A stretch of 64,000 bases of DNA from Microbacterium sp. SYP-A9085. GTDB lineage: Bacteria; Actinomycetota; Actinomycetes; Actinomycetales; Microbacteriaceae. How positions within the stretch are numbered: the stretch's first letter is position 1; the number at the start of each line of letters is the position of its first letter. The translations under genes were made by a program, and so were the position numbers. This document shows positions 1-7,381 of the stretch, one piece after another. The notes beneath the pieces are model-generated. The model saw only the letters and a program-made list of their open reading frames with translations. It did no database searches and was not told the DNA's origin. The DNA lies in the NCBI RefSeq assembly GCF_009649635.1, contig NZ_WJII01000005.1:1-64000 (forward strand), written 5' to 3'.

Positions 1-1174
1 GTGGGTTCCCGTCCGTGTCGAGCAGGCAGCGGCTGGTGCCGGTGTCGCACGCGTGCCGGGTGGCGGCCCATCCGGGCAGGGTGGTGCAGTCGTCCAGCAC
101 GCCGGCGACCGCGGCCGCCCCGCCCTGCGCGGTGGCGGTCACCGCCTGCTCGGTGATGATGATCCGCACGCCGGCCTGCCGGGTTGCGAACACGGTCTCG
201 GCGTCGGTGAGCGCGCCGGCGCGGAGCAGGTCGATGAGCAGGTCGTGCGCGAGCTGGTCGGTGCTGCGCGGGTCGGTCGCGACCTCGTCGGCGCGGGCCT
301 GCTGGCCGGGGTCGACGAAGCGGACCCCGCGGCGCGGGGCCAGCGCCGCGTCCAGGACGGTGCGCACCCACAGGGCGGCCTCATCGTCGAACAGGAACGA
401 CCCGTGCGCGATCCCGTCCGGGTCGGTCCAGATCCGGAAGGAGCGCCGCTCGAACCGTTCCTGGAACCGGCGGGCCGCCCCGTCCGGGTCCAGGATGTCC
501 CGGATCGCGCGGGCCTGCCCGGCAAGTTCCTCCACCGTCCGGCAGTCGGCCTCGCCGATCAGCTGGACCGCGGCGGTCTCCCACGCCGCCCGGGCCTCCT
601 CCCGCGCCGCCGCCACCAGCCCGGCGACCTCGCCGGCATCCCCGGCAGGGGTGCTCTGGCCGGACACGGTGTCCGCGTCGATGGTGGGCGGGTCGCCCAG
701 GCCACGCAGGATCGCGTCATGCTGGCCGACCGTGATCCGCCCCGCCAGCAGCGCCGCCCCGAGCGGGGCATGCCACACCGGTGTCACCGCCGGCGCGGGA
801 TCCCCCTCATCCGCACCGGCAGGTACGGGCACCTGGGCGAGCAGGGCCTGCCCGAGCCGGACCTGCTTGACCGCGTCGGTCCGGGTGGAGCCGGTGATCT
901 CCTGCACCAACGCGACCGGCGACCGGTGCCCGCGCACCTGCGCCAGCCCCGCATGCCCCGCCTCGCGCGAGGACCGCGCCGCCACCACCCCGCTGGCGGC
1001 CACCCGCAGCGACTCGAACGCGCGGATCACCGCCGACGCCTCCGCCATCACCGACACGACCTGGGCATCACTCAATCCCGACAACAGCAGCGGGAGCGAC
1101 GCAGCATCCGTGCCCGCACCCACCACCGCACGCACGATGTCCACGTGCTCCTGAAGATCAGTCATGAATGCCAT
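1..1174 (-). CDS. DUF222 / 13E12-repeat protein, C-terminus cut by window edge
   Basis: The minus-strand frame is open from an ATG at 1174 (second in-frame ATG at 1165) to the window edge, giving about 391 residues. The sequence is helix-rich and Ala/Arg-rich, with the features of DUF222: an N-terminal SVMAEASAVIRAFESLR helix, a GHRSPVALVQEITGSTR segment, and near the edge a CDTGTSRCLLDTDGNP stretch. In this family that stretch lies just before a C-terminal HNH nuclease domain, which must be beyond position 1. These proteins occur in many copies in actinobacterial genomes and their role is unknown. No clear Shine-Dalgarno precedes either ATG, so the start is uncertain. It follows aroQ on the same strand with a 51-bp gap. 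Confidence 0.85.
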   Translation of the reverse strand, partial: MAFMTDLQEHVDIVRAVVGAGTDAASLPLLLSGLSDAQVVSVMAEASAVIRAFESLRVAASGVVAARSSREAGHAGLAQVRGHRSPVALVQEITGSTRTDAVKQVRLGQALLAQVPVPAGADEGDPAPAVTPVWHAPLGAALLAGRITVGQHDAILRGLGDPPTIDADTVSGQSTPAGDAGEVAGLVAAAREEARAAWETAAVQLIGEADCRTVEELAGQARAIRDILDPDGAARRFQERFERRSFRIWTDPDGIAHGSFLFDDEAALWVRTVLDAALAPRRGVRFVDPGQQARADEVATDPRSTDQLAHDLLIDLLRAGALTDAETVFATRQAGVRIIITEQAVTATAQGGAAAVAGVLDDCTTLPGWAATRHACDTGTSRCLLDTDGNP

Positions 1175-1225
1175 ACACGAATCATCGCAGGGGCCCCCGA
1201 CATTCGAAGTTACGTGCGTATAGCG

Positions 1226-1684
1226 TCAGCCCTCCGACTGCCCCGCAATCACGTCGATGAGGAGATCGACCGCCGTCGCGTATCCCGCGACGCCCTCGCC
1301 GACCACGTGCACGGCGGCGATGTCGGCGACATACGAGTGCCGCCGGAACTCCTCACGCGCGTTCACATCCGAGATGTGCACCTCCGCGACCGGAAGCGCG
1401 ACGCCGGACAGTGCATCGCGCAGCACCACGGACGTGTGTGTGAGTCCGCCCGGGTTTATCACTATCCCCGCGCAGTCCGTGCGCGCCGCGTGGATGGCGT
1501 CGATCAGCACGCCCTCGTGGTTGCTCTGCACCGCGCGCACCTCGAACCCGTGCCGGCCCGCGGCATCCTGCGTGATCCGCTCCACGTCTCCCAGCGTCGC
1601 CGTGCCGTAGATCTCCGGCTCGCGCGTGCCGAGCAGGTTCAGGTTCGGCCCGTTCACGAGCAGCAGGCGCCGCGGCGCACTCAT
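1226..1684 (-). CDS. aroQ: 3-dehydroquinate dehydratase, type II
   Basis: A 152-residue cytoplasmic enzyme that dehydrates 3-dehydroquinate to 3-dehydroshikimate, step 3 of the shikimate pathway. Type II hallmarks are visible: NGPNLNLLGTREPEIYG at residues 11-27 with catalytic Arg21 and Tyr26, QSNHEG near 56, INPGGLTHTS near 78, and EVHISDVNAREEFRRHS near 100 carrying the catalytic His. Length is normal for the family. The ATG at 1684 overlaps the aroB stop as ATGA, so translation is probably coupled. It is the last aro gene of the minus-strand cluster. Confidence 0.97.
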   Translation of the reverse strand: MSAPRRLLLVNGPNLNLLGTREPEIYGTATLGDVERITQDAAGRHGFEVRAVQSNHEGVLIDAIHAARTDCAGIVINPGGLTHTSVVLRDALSGVALPVAEVHISDVNAREEFRRHSYVADIAAVHVVGEGVAGYATAVDLLIDVIAGQSEG

Positions 1685-2763
1685 GCGCCGATCTCCTGAT
1701 ACGCCGCGAACAGCAGCGACTCGTCGGGCGCCTGCATGATCGTCGGGCGCGCGAGGTCGTCGAGCACCACGAAGCGCAGCATGCTCCCCCGTGCCTTCTT
1801 GTCCCGGCGCATCGTCGCCAGCAGCGAGGTCCACGCGCCGGCCCGGTACGTCGTGGGAAGGCCCAGGGATGTCAGGATGTCGCGGTGCCGGTCCACCACG
1901 TCGTCGGACAGGCGCCCGGCAAGCCGTGACAGCTCGGCCGCGTACATCATCCCGACGCTGACCGCGGCCCCGTGCCGCCACTGATACCGCTCGGCGTACT
2001 CGATGGCGTGGCCGAGCGTGTGCCCGTAGTTCAGCATCTCGCGCAGCCCGGCCTCGCGCAGATCCTCGCCGACCACCTGCGCCTTCATCCCGATCGCCAG
2101 CTCGATGCACCGCCGGAACGCGTCACTTGCCGGGTCGAGCGCCGTCTCCGGGTCTGCCTCGACGAGGTCGAGGATCTCGGGATGCCGGATGAAGCCGGCC
2201 TTGAGCACTTCCGCGAACCCCGCTATCCGCTCGTTCTGGGACAGCGAGTCCAGCAGGTCCAGGTCGCAGATCACGGCCCGCGGGGGCCAGAACGCCCCCA
2301 CCAGGTTCTTGCCCTCGTTCGTGTTGATCCCGGTCTTGCCGCCGACCGCGGCATCCACCATCCCCAGCACACTCGTCGGCAGCTGGATCACCTCGACGCC
2401 GCGCAGCCACGTCGCCGCCACGAATCCCGCAAGGTCGGTGACGGCTCCGCCGCCGAACCCGATCACGAGGTCGGTCCGCGTGAAGTCCGCCTGCCCCATG
2501 ACCTGCCAGCAGAAAGCGGCGACCTCGATGCGCTTGCCCTCCTCCGCGTCCGGGATCTCCGCCAGCAGGATCTGCCGTCCGGACTCCGACAGCGACGCCC
2601 GCAGCTGCCCGGCGGCGGTCGCCATCGACGGCTGATGCACGAGGAGGACCTTGCGGGCAGCGTCCGGCACGGCGGCGTTCAAGGCGCCCCGCAGGATGCC
2701 GCGCCCGACCGTGACGTCGTAGGGCCGGTCCCCCGCCACCGGGATGATCGTCGTGTCCGTCAT
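1681..2763 (-). CDS. aroB: 3-dehydroquinate synthase
   Basis: A 360-residue NAD- and metal-dependent enzyme that converts DAHP to 3-dehydroquinate. Visible motifs include the nucleotide-binding GFGGGAVTDLAGFVAATWLRGV, substrate loop VDAAVGGKTGIN, and the metal-ligand region with GEDLREAGLREMLNYGHTLGHAIE and RHGAAVSVGM. The ATG at 2763 overlaps the aroK stop as ATGA and is preceded by GGAAGG. Length and motif order are complete. It sits between aroK and aroQ in a coupled operon. Confidence 0.97.
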   Translation of the reverse strand: MTDTTIIPVAGDRPYDVTVGRGILRGALNAAVPDAARKVLLVHQPSMATAAGQLRASLSESGRQILLAEIPDAEEGKRIEVAAFCWQVMGQADFTRTDLVIGFGGGAVTDLAGFVAATWLRGVEVIQLPTSVLGMVDAAVGGKTGINTNEGKNLVGAFWPPRAVICDLDLLDSLSQNERIAGFAEVLKAGFIRHPEILDLVEADPETALDPASDAFRRCIELAIGMKAQVVGEDLREAGLREMLNYGHTLGHAIEYAERYQWRHGAAVSVGMMYAAELSRLAGRLSDDVVDRHRDILTSLGLPTTYRAGAWTSLLATMRRDKKARGSMLRFVVLDDLARPTIMQAPDESLLFAAYQEIGA

Positions 2764-3299
2764 CGAATTCCTTCCGTCGTGGCGGCATCCTGCTCCCACC
2801 GGTCGCGGACCCAGTCGGCGACGGCGGCGACGATGTCGCGGATGTGCCCGGTCGACGTGTCGAACGTCACGTCGGCGAGCCGGGCGTACAGGTCGCGCCG
2901 CTCAGCGGCGACGTTCTGCCACTGCGTCATGGCGTCCTCGCCCTGCAGCAGCGGTCGGGTGGTGTTCCGGATGCGCGCGGCCACGATCCGCGGATCCACG
3001 GTCAGCAGGACGACGGGATGCTGCGCGAGATCCGCCTGCGTGTCGGGATGCAGCACGGCGCCGCCGCCGAGCGCGACAACGCCGGAGCCGGCGAGTCCTT
3101 CGCGGACGGCGTCGCGCTCCCACTCGCGGAACTGCGCTTCGCCGTGGGCCGCGAAGATCTCGGCCACGGGGCCGTGCACGCGGCTGACCGCTATATCGGT
3201 GTCGAAGAACTCCACCCTGAGCGCCTTCGCGGCCTTCCGCCCCACGCTCGTCTTGCCGGCGCCCATCGGGCCGATGAGCACGACGCTGCGGTCGGTCAT
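2760..3299 (-). CDS. aroK: Shikimate kinase
   Basis: A 179-residue P-loop kinase that phosphorylates shikimate at the 3-OH using ATP. The Walker [12 protein letters not shown] lies at about residues 10-20. Other motifs are the shikimate-binding [22 protein letters not shown], the GGGAVL substrate loop, and the RPLLQ lid arginine. The ATG at 3299 overlaps the stop of the aroC C-terminal frame as ATGA. That intact junction shows the aroC-aroK arrangement was functional until recently, although aroC itself is frameshifted. Confidence 0.96.
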   Translation of the reverse strand: MTDRSVVLIGPMGAGKTSVGRKAAKALRVEFFDTDIAVSRVHGPVAEIFAAHGEAQFREWERDAVREGLAGSGVVALGGGAVLHPDTQADLAQHPVVLLTVDPRIVAARIRNTTRPLLQGEDAMTQWQNVAAERRDLYARLADVTFDTSTGHIRDIVAAVADWVRDRWEQDAATTEGIR

Positions 3300-4569
3300 G
3301 CCTGCAGCAGCTCCGGATCGCTCGCATCGGTCGTGCGCAGCGTCTGCGGGATGGCGGCCAGGTACGACTCGAGGTTGCGCCGGGTCTCGGCGACGCTGTC
3401 GCCGCCGAACTTCTCCAGCACCGTCTGCGCGAGCACGATGGCCACCATCGCCTCCGCCACCACGCCGGCGGCCGGCACCGCGCACACGTCGGAGCGCTGG
3501 TGGTGTGCGGCGGCGGTGTCGCCGGTCGCGACATCCACGGTGCGCAGCGCGTGCGGAACTGTGGCGATCGGCTTCATCCCGGCCCGGACGCGCAGCAGGG
3601 TGCCGGTCGACATCCCGCCCTCGGTGCCGCCCGCGCGGTCGCTGCTGCGGGCGATGCCCCCGTCGGTCGCGAACGAAGTTCTCGCGGATCGAGCTGGAGG
3701 CCGAGCGGGATCCGCTGATGGCGGCGATCGCCGAGGTCGTGCGCGGCGGAGCCGCGACGCCGGGTGGTCTCGAAGCCGTCGCCGACCTCGACGCCCTTGA
3801 TCGCCTGGATGCTCATCAGCGCCTGCGCAAGCCGGCCGTCCAGCCGCCGGTCCCACTGCACGTGCGAGCCGAGCCCCGGGGGCAGGCCGTATGCGAGCAC
3901 CTCGACGACCCCGCCGAGCGTGTCGCCGTCCTTGCGGGCGGCATCCACCTCGGCGACCATCTGCGCGCTGGTGGCGGCGTCGAAGCAGCGCAGCGGGTCC
4001 GCGTCCAGCTTGTCGACGTCGTCGGGCGACGGCAGCGCGGACCCGTCGGGGACCCGGACCGGTCCTATCGACAGCGTGTGGCTGACGAGCCGGATGCCGA
4101 GCTCGGCCAGGAACGCGCGCGCTATCGCCCCGAGGGCGACCCGGGCTGCCGTCTCGCGGGCGCTCGCGCGCTCGAGGATCGGGCGGGCCTCGTCGAACCC
4201 GTACTTCTGCATGCCGACGAGGTCGGCGTGGCCCGGACGGGGGCGGGTCAGCGGCGCCCCGCGTCCCCGGGAGCGGTCGGTGAGCTCGGTGGGCTCGGCG
4301 CTCATCACCTCGGTCCACTTCGGCCATTCCGTGTTGCCGATCCGCACCGCTATCGGGCTGCCCATGCTCAGGCCGAACCGCACGCCCGCGGAGATCGTGA
4401 GCTCGTCCTCCTCGAACTTCATCCGCGATCCGCGCCCATAGCCGAGGCGGCGGCGGGCGAGGTCGGCCTGGATGGCCTCGCGGGAGACGGGGACGCCGGC
4501 GGGCAGTCCCTCCATGAGGGCGACGAGTTCGGGGCCGTGCGATTCGCCGGCCGTGAGCACGCGGAGCAT
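3296..4569 (-). pseudogene. aroC: Chorismate synthase, frameshifted by an internal insertion
   Basis: From the ATG at 4569, residues 1-278 read as normal AroC ([48 protein letters not shown]). At 3735 the frame enters 62 bp of foreign sequence and is lost, ending at a stop at 3574. The remaining 125 AroC residues ([39 protein letters not shown]) are intact but in another frame, ending at 3296 where they overlap aroK as ATGA. The two native parts add up to the usual family length of about 405. AroC makes chorismate from EPSP with FMN, so loss should cause aromatic auxotrophy unless another copy exists or the break is an assembly error. A programmed frameshift is unlikely because the extra bases match parC. 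Confidence 0.9.
3674..3735 (+). other. 62-bp parC-derived insert inside aroC
   Basis: Read on the plus strand this segment matches parC positions 59534-59595 at 61 of 62 bases; the single difference is C at 3713 against A in parC. The match continues into native-looking bases on both sides (A at 3673; TCGTG at 3737-3741), giving 67 of 69 overall and suggesting short junction microhomology. It lies antisense to aroC. Compared with relatives it seems to replace about two codons after AHD, a net change that is not a multiple of three. It encodes the ParC stretch [13 protein letters not shown] in the parC frame. Confidence 0.9.
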
Positions 4570-4599
4570 GCGTCCAGTCTCCCATGCCGCAGGCGGCCC

Positions 4600-5439
4600 T
4601 CAGGCGCCCGAGACGGCCTCCCGCATGGCGGTGAGCACGGCCGCTTCGTGGTCCAGGGGCGCGGTCGGATCGCCGTGCACGAAGATCCGCACCTGCAGCA
4701 GCGCCTGCTCGGTCAGCATTCCGCGTCCGGCCACGGCGGGTGCACCGACGCGCTCCCAGGCTCGGGCGAGGTCGGTGGGCCAGGGCCCGTACACGACGTC
4801 GTACAGGAGTCCGCCGCCGGCGGCGAGGGCATCGGCGACCGCAGCGGGCAGGGCGGCGGCGCCAGGCAGCGTCGCGATGGTGAGGGGCACGCGCGCGTGC
4901 TCGGAGGCGTCCATCGCGACGGCGCCCACGTGCACGCCGATCCGCGCCCCGAGGGCGATGAGCCCATCGGCGGCGTTCGCCCGGCGTGTCGCGACCTCGA
5001 CGGCGGTGGCGCCGAGCTCGGCGACCGCCAGCAGGGCGGAGGTGGCCGTGGCGCCGGCCCCGACGATGCGCACGACGTCCACTGACGCGAAACCGTGCGT
5101 GCGCAGGTCACGGGCCATGCCGCCCACGTCGGTGTTGAAGCCCCGTGGCCCGTCGGGATCCAGCAGCAGCGTATTGACGGCGCCGGAGAGCTCGGCGCGG
5201 TGATCACGGACAGCGGCGGCCTCGAATGCGGCGCGCTTGAGCGGCATCGTCAGCGACAGGCCCCGCCAGGCGGAGTCCAGGCCTGCCAGCGCGCCGTCGA
5301 AGCCGGCCGCATCCACCTGCCGGCGCCCGTACTCCCAGTCCAGCCCGAGCGCGTGGTACGCGGCTGCGTGCAGGCGCGGCGAGAGGCTGTGGTCGATAGG
5401 GTCGCCCCACACCGCGAGGCGGGTGGCGCCGGTCAGCAT
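4600..5439 (-). CDS. aroE: Shikimate dehydrogenase
   Basis: A 279-residue NADP-dependent reductase that converts 3-dehydroshikimate to shikimate. The N-terminal substrate domain contains [20 protein letters not shown] and the [11 protein letters not shown] motif with the catalytic Lys, followed by GAVNTLL and GFNTDVGGM. The Rossmann glycine motif [10 protein letters not shown] follows. The ATG at 5439 overlaps the end of mltG by 7 nt. It is separated from aroC by only 30 bp, so the mltG-aroE-aroC-aroK-aroB-aroQ genes are probably co-transcribed. Confidence 0.95.
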   Translation of the reverse strand: MLTGATRLAVWGDPIDHSLSPRLHAAAYHALGLDWEYGRRQVDAAGFDGALAGLDSAWRGLSLTMPLKRAAFEAAAVRDHRAELSGAVNTLLLDPDGPRGFNTDVGGMARDLRTHGFASVDVVRIVGAGATATSALLAVAELGATAVEVATRRANAADGLIALGARIGVHVGAVAMDASEHARVPLTIATLPGAAALPAAVADALAAGGGLLYDVVYGPWPTDLARAWERVGAPAVAGRGMLTEQALLQVRIFVHGDPTAPLDHEAAVLTAMREAVSGA

Positions 5440-6893
5440 CCCGAGTCCGGGTGCGCCCGGCACCACTCGTGCATCTGCGAGATGGCCTTCTGATGCTCGG
5501 CGTACGTCGTCGAGAACACGGTCTGCCCGGTGTCGAGGTTCACCGTCACGAAGTACAGCCAGGGGCCCGGGGCGGGGTGCATGGCCGCGTCGATCGCCTG
5601 GTCGCCGGGGTTCGAGATGGGCCCGACCGGAAGTCCCGTATGCACGTACGTGTTCCACGGATTGTCGTCGTCGAGCGCAGCCTGGCTCGAGCTCGCGGTC
5701 CCGTCGTGCATCTCGCCGTACCCGTACTGGGCCGTCGAGTCCATCTGCAGCTTGCCGAACGTCTGCTGGTTGCCGGGGTCGAGCCGGTTCTCGATGACAC
5801 GCGAGACCTTGTAGAAGTCGTCCGCCGAGCGCGCCTCGCGCTGGATGATGGACGCGACGGTGAGGACCCGCTGCCGGTCTGCGGTCGGCACGCCGGCGTC
5901 ATCCAGGGATTTCACGGTCCGGGCCACCATCGTCTTGATCACGTCGCCGGCGGTGGCGCCCGGCCCGAACGTGTACATCGCCGGGAAGAGCCAGCCCTCG
6001 AGCGTCTTCGCCGTGACGCCGTACGCGGACGGGTCCTTGACGGCGGCCGTGAAGTCGGCCAGGGGGATCTTCAGCGCGTCGGAGAGTCGCTTGAGGATGA
6101 CATCCTCGGTGAGCCCCTCCTGCAGCAGTGCAGAGTTCTCCAGCTTCGAGGCCGGGTCGGTGAGGGCCTTCAGCGCCGCGGCGGCCGTCATCTGCTTCTG
6201 CAGCTTGTACACGCCCGGGTAGAACGTGGGGCTCGTGCCGGTTGCCACGAGCATGTCGTAGAAGACGCCCGGCGTCTTGGTGACGCCCGCCGTCGCGAGG
6301 GACCGGGAGATGGATGCCCCGGTGTCGCCGTCCACTATCGTCACCAGGGCCTCGCCGTGCGCCTGCCCGGCTTCGAAGTCCTTCGGTTCCTCCCAGCCCA
6401 TGAACGAGCGGATGCGGTCCTCGTTCGCGGTCCACACGTAGAGGCCGCCGGCGCCGATGCCGCCCAGGAGGACCAGCACGATCGCCAGCGCTATCCAGCG
6501 GCGGCGGCGCTTCTGCCGCCTCGTCTTCTTCGCTGGCACTGCGCCGATGGCGTCCGTGCCGGCGGTGCCGATGAAGAGGTCCTCGAACGAGGGGCGAGGG
6601 GCCGCGGATACCGCCGGACGCGGACCCGCGGATGCCGGGGGCGCGGCGGGCGTGTCGGGCTCGGCGGATGCGCGCTCTGCAGGTCGGGCCGGATGCGGCG
6701 CGGCGGCGACCTCGGCTGCGTCCTCCTCCGCCCTGGCGGCCGCCGCGCGGGCGGCGGCCTCGCGGGCGGCCCGCCGCGACAGCGGGGCCCGATGGGCGGG
6801 GTCCCCGGTGTTCACGGCATGCGGCCGAGGATCGGGCAGCCTCCCGTCCTTGTCGGCCATCGGGTCGTCATCGGGAGAGCGGGCATCGGGCAT
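5433..6893 (-). CDS. mltG: Endolytic murein transglycosylase MltG
   Basis: A 486-residue membrane-anchored lytic transglycosylase (YceG family) that cleaves nascent peptidoglycan strands. It has a long disordered Ala/Pro/Arg-rich cytoplasmic tail (about 1-130), a basic KKTRRQKRRRR stop, and one membrane segment at about 133-155. The extracellular domain has LEGWLFPAMYTFGPGA, VASIIQREARSADD with the catalytic Glu, and TYVHTGLPVGPISNPGDQAI. The ATG at 6893 has GGAG about 10 nt upstream and lies 1 nt after the ruvX stop. A downstream in-frame ATG (MADKDG) is a weaker alternative. The ruvX-mltG-aroE order is typical of actinobacteria. Confidence 0.95.
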   Translation of the reverse strand: MPDARSPDDDPMADKDGRLPDPRPHAVNTGDPAHRAPLSRRAAREAAARAAAARAEEDAAEVAAAPHPARPAERASAEPDTPAAPPASAGPRPAVSAAPRPSFEDLFIGTAGTDAIGAVPAKKTRRQKRRRRWIALAIVLVLLGGIGAGGLYVWTANEDRIRSFMGWEEPKDFEAGQAHGEALVTIVDGDTGASISRSLATAGVTKTPGVFYDMLVATGTSPTFYPGVYKLQKQMTAAAALKALTDPASKLENSALLQEGLTEDVILKRLSDALKIPLADFTAAVKDPSAYGVTAKTLEGWLFPAMYTFGPGATAGDVIKTMVARTVKSLDDAGVPTADRQRVLTVASIIQREARSADDFYKVSRVIENRLDPGNQQTFGKLQMDSTAQYGYGEMHDGTASSSQAALDDDNPWNTYVHTGLPVGPISNPGDQAIDAAMHPAPGPWLYFVTVNLDTGQTVFSTTYAEHQKAISQMHEWCRAHPDSGC

Positions 6894-6894
6894 G

Positions 6895-7368
6895 TCAGGC
6901 GGGCTCCTGCACTGGGGGGACGAGGTCGCCGGCCGGGTGTCCCGTGCGCTTCTCGATGTCGAGGGCCTGCTGGAGGAAGACCACGGCGGCGACCTGATCC
7001 ACAATGCTACGAGACGAACGCTGGGATCTGCCCGATCCGCGCAGCGCCGCGTGTGCGCTCACGGTGCTGAGGCGCTCGTCGACGAGCCGGACCGGGAGCC
7101 GGGATGCCGCTGCCAGCGCGGTCGCGAACGCGCGGGCGTCGGCGGTGGAGGGCGTCTCCAGCCCGCGCAGATTCAACGGCAGCCCGACGACGAACTCGAT
7201 AGCGGCGTGCTCGTCGGCGAGGGCGAGGATCCGCGTCAGCGGCTCCCCGTTCCGGGGAACGGTCTCCACGGGCACCGCGAGCAGTCCGTCGGGGTCGCTG
7301 CGTGCGACGCCGACACGGACCTTGCCCACGTCGACGCCGATCCGCGCGCCCCGGCGGAACCCGCTCAT
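6895..7368 (-). CDS. ruvX: Holliday junction resolvase-like RuvX/YqgF
   Basis: A 157-residue RNase H-fold protein of the YqgF family, implicated in rRNA precursor maturation and/or Holliday junction processing. Visible motifs: RIGVDVGKVRVGVARSD near the N-terminus with the first catalytic Asp, FVVGLPLNL, LVDERLST with the second acidic pair, and SIVDQVAAVVFLQQALD at the end. Thirteen bases separate it from alaS upstream, and mltG follows after 1 nt. The alaS-ruvX-mltG-aro order is conserved in actinobacteria. Confidence 0.93.
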   Translation of the reverse strand: MSGFRRGARIGVDVGKVRVGVARSDPDGLLAVPVETVPRNGEPLTRILALADEHAAIEFVVGLPLNLRGLETPSTADARAFATALAAASRLPVRLVDERLSTVSAHAALRGSGRSQRSSRSIVDQVAAVVFLQQALDIEKRTGHPAGDLVPPVQEPA

Positions 7369-7381
7369 CCCCGCCGTTCCG

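Noticed and set aside
15..1699. Long plus-strand open frames (379 and 548 codons) over the left edge
   Set aside because: They are antisense to the DUF222 gene and aroQ, whose minus-strand frames show clear family motifs; the plus frames are low-complexity Ala/Arg/Ser products of GC-rich third positions.
3574..3735. aroC break as programmed ribosomal frameshifting
   Set aside because: The extra bases are a near-exact copy of parC, there is no slippery sequence, and chorismate synthase is not known to use recoding.
1972..5085. 1037-codon plus-strand frame across the aro genes
   Set aside because: It is the antisense shadow of aroB, aroK, aroC and aroE. Its one real-looking stretch is the ParC peptide created by the insert.
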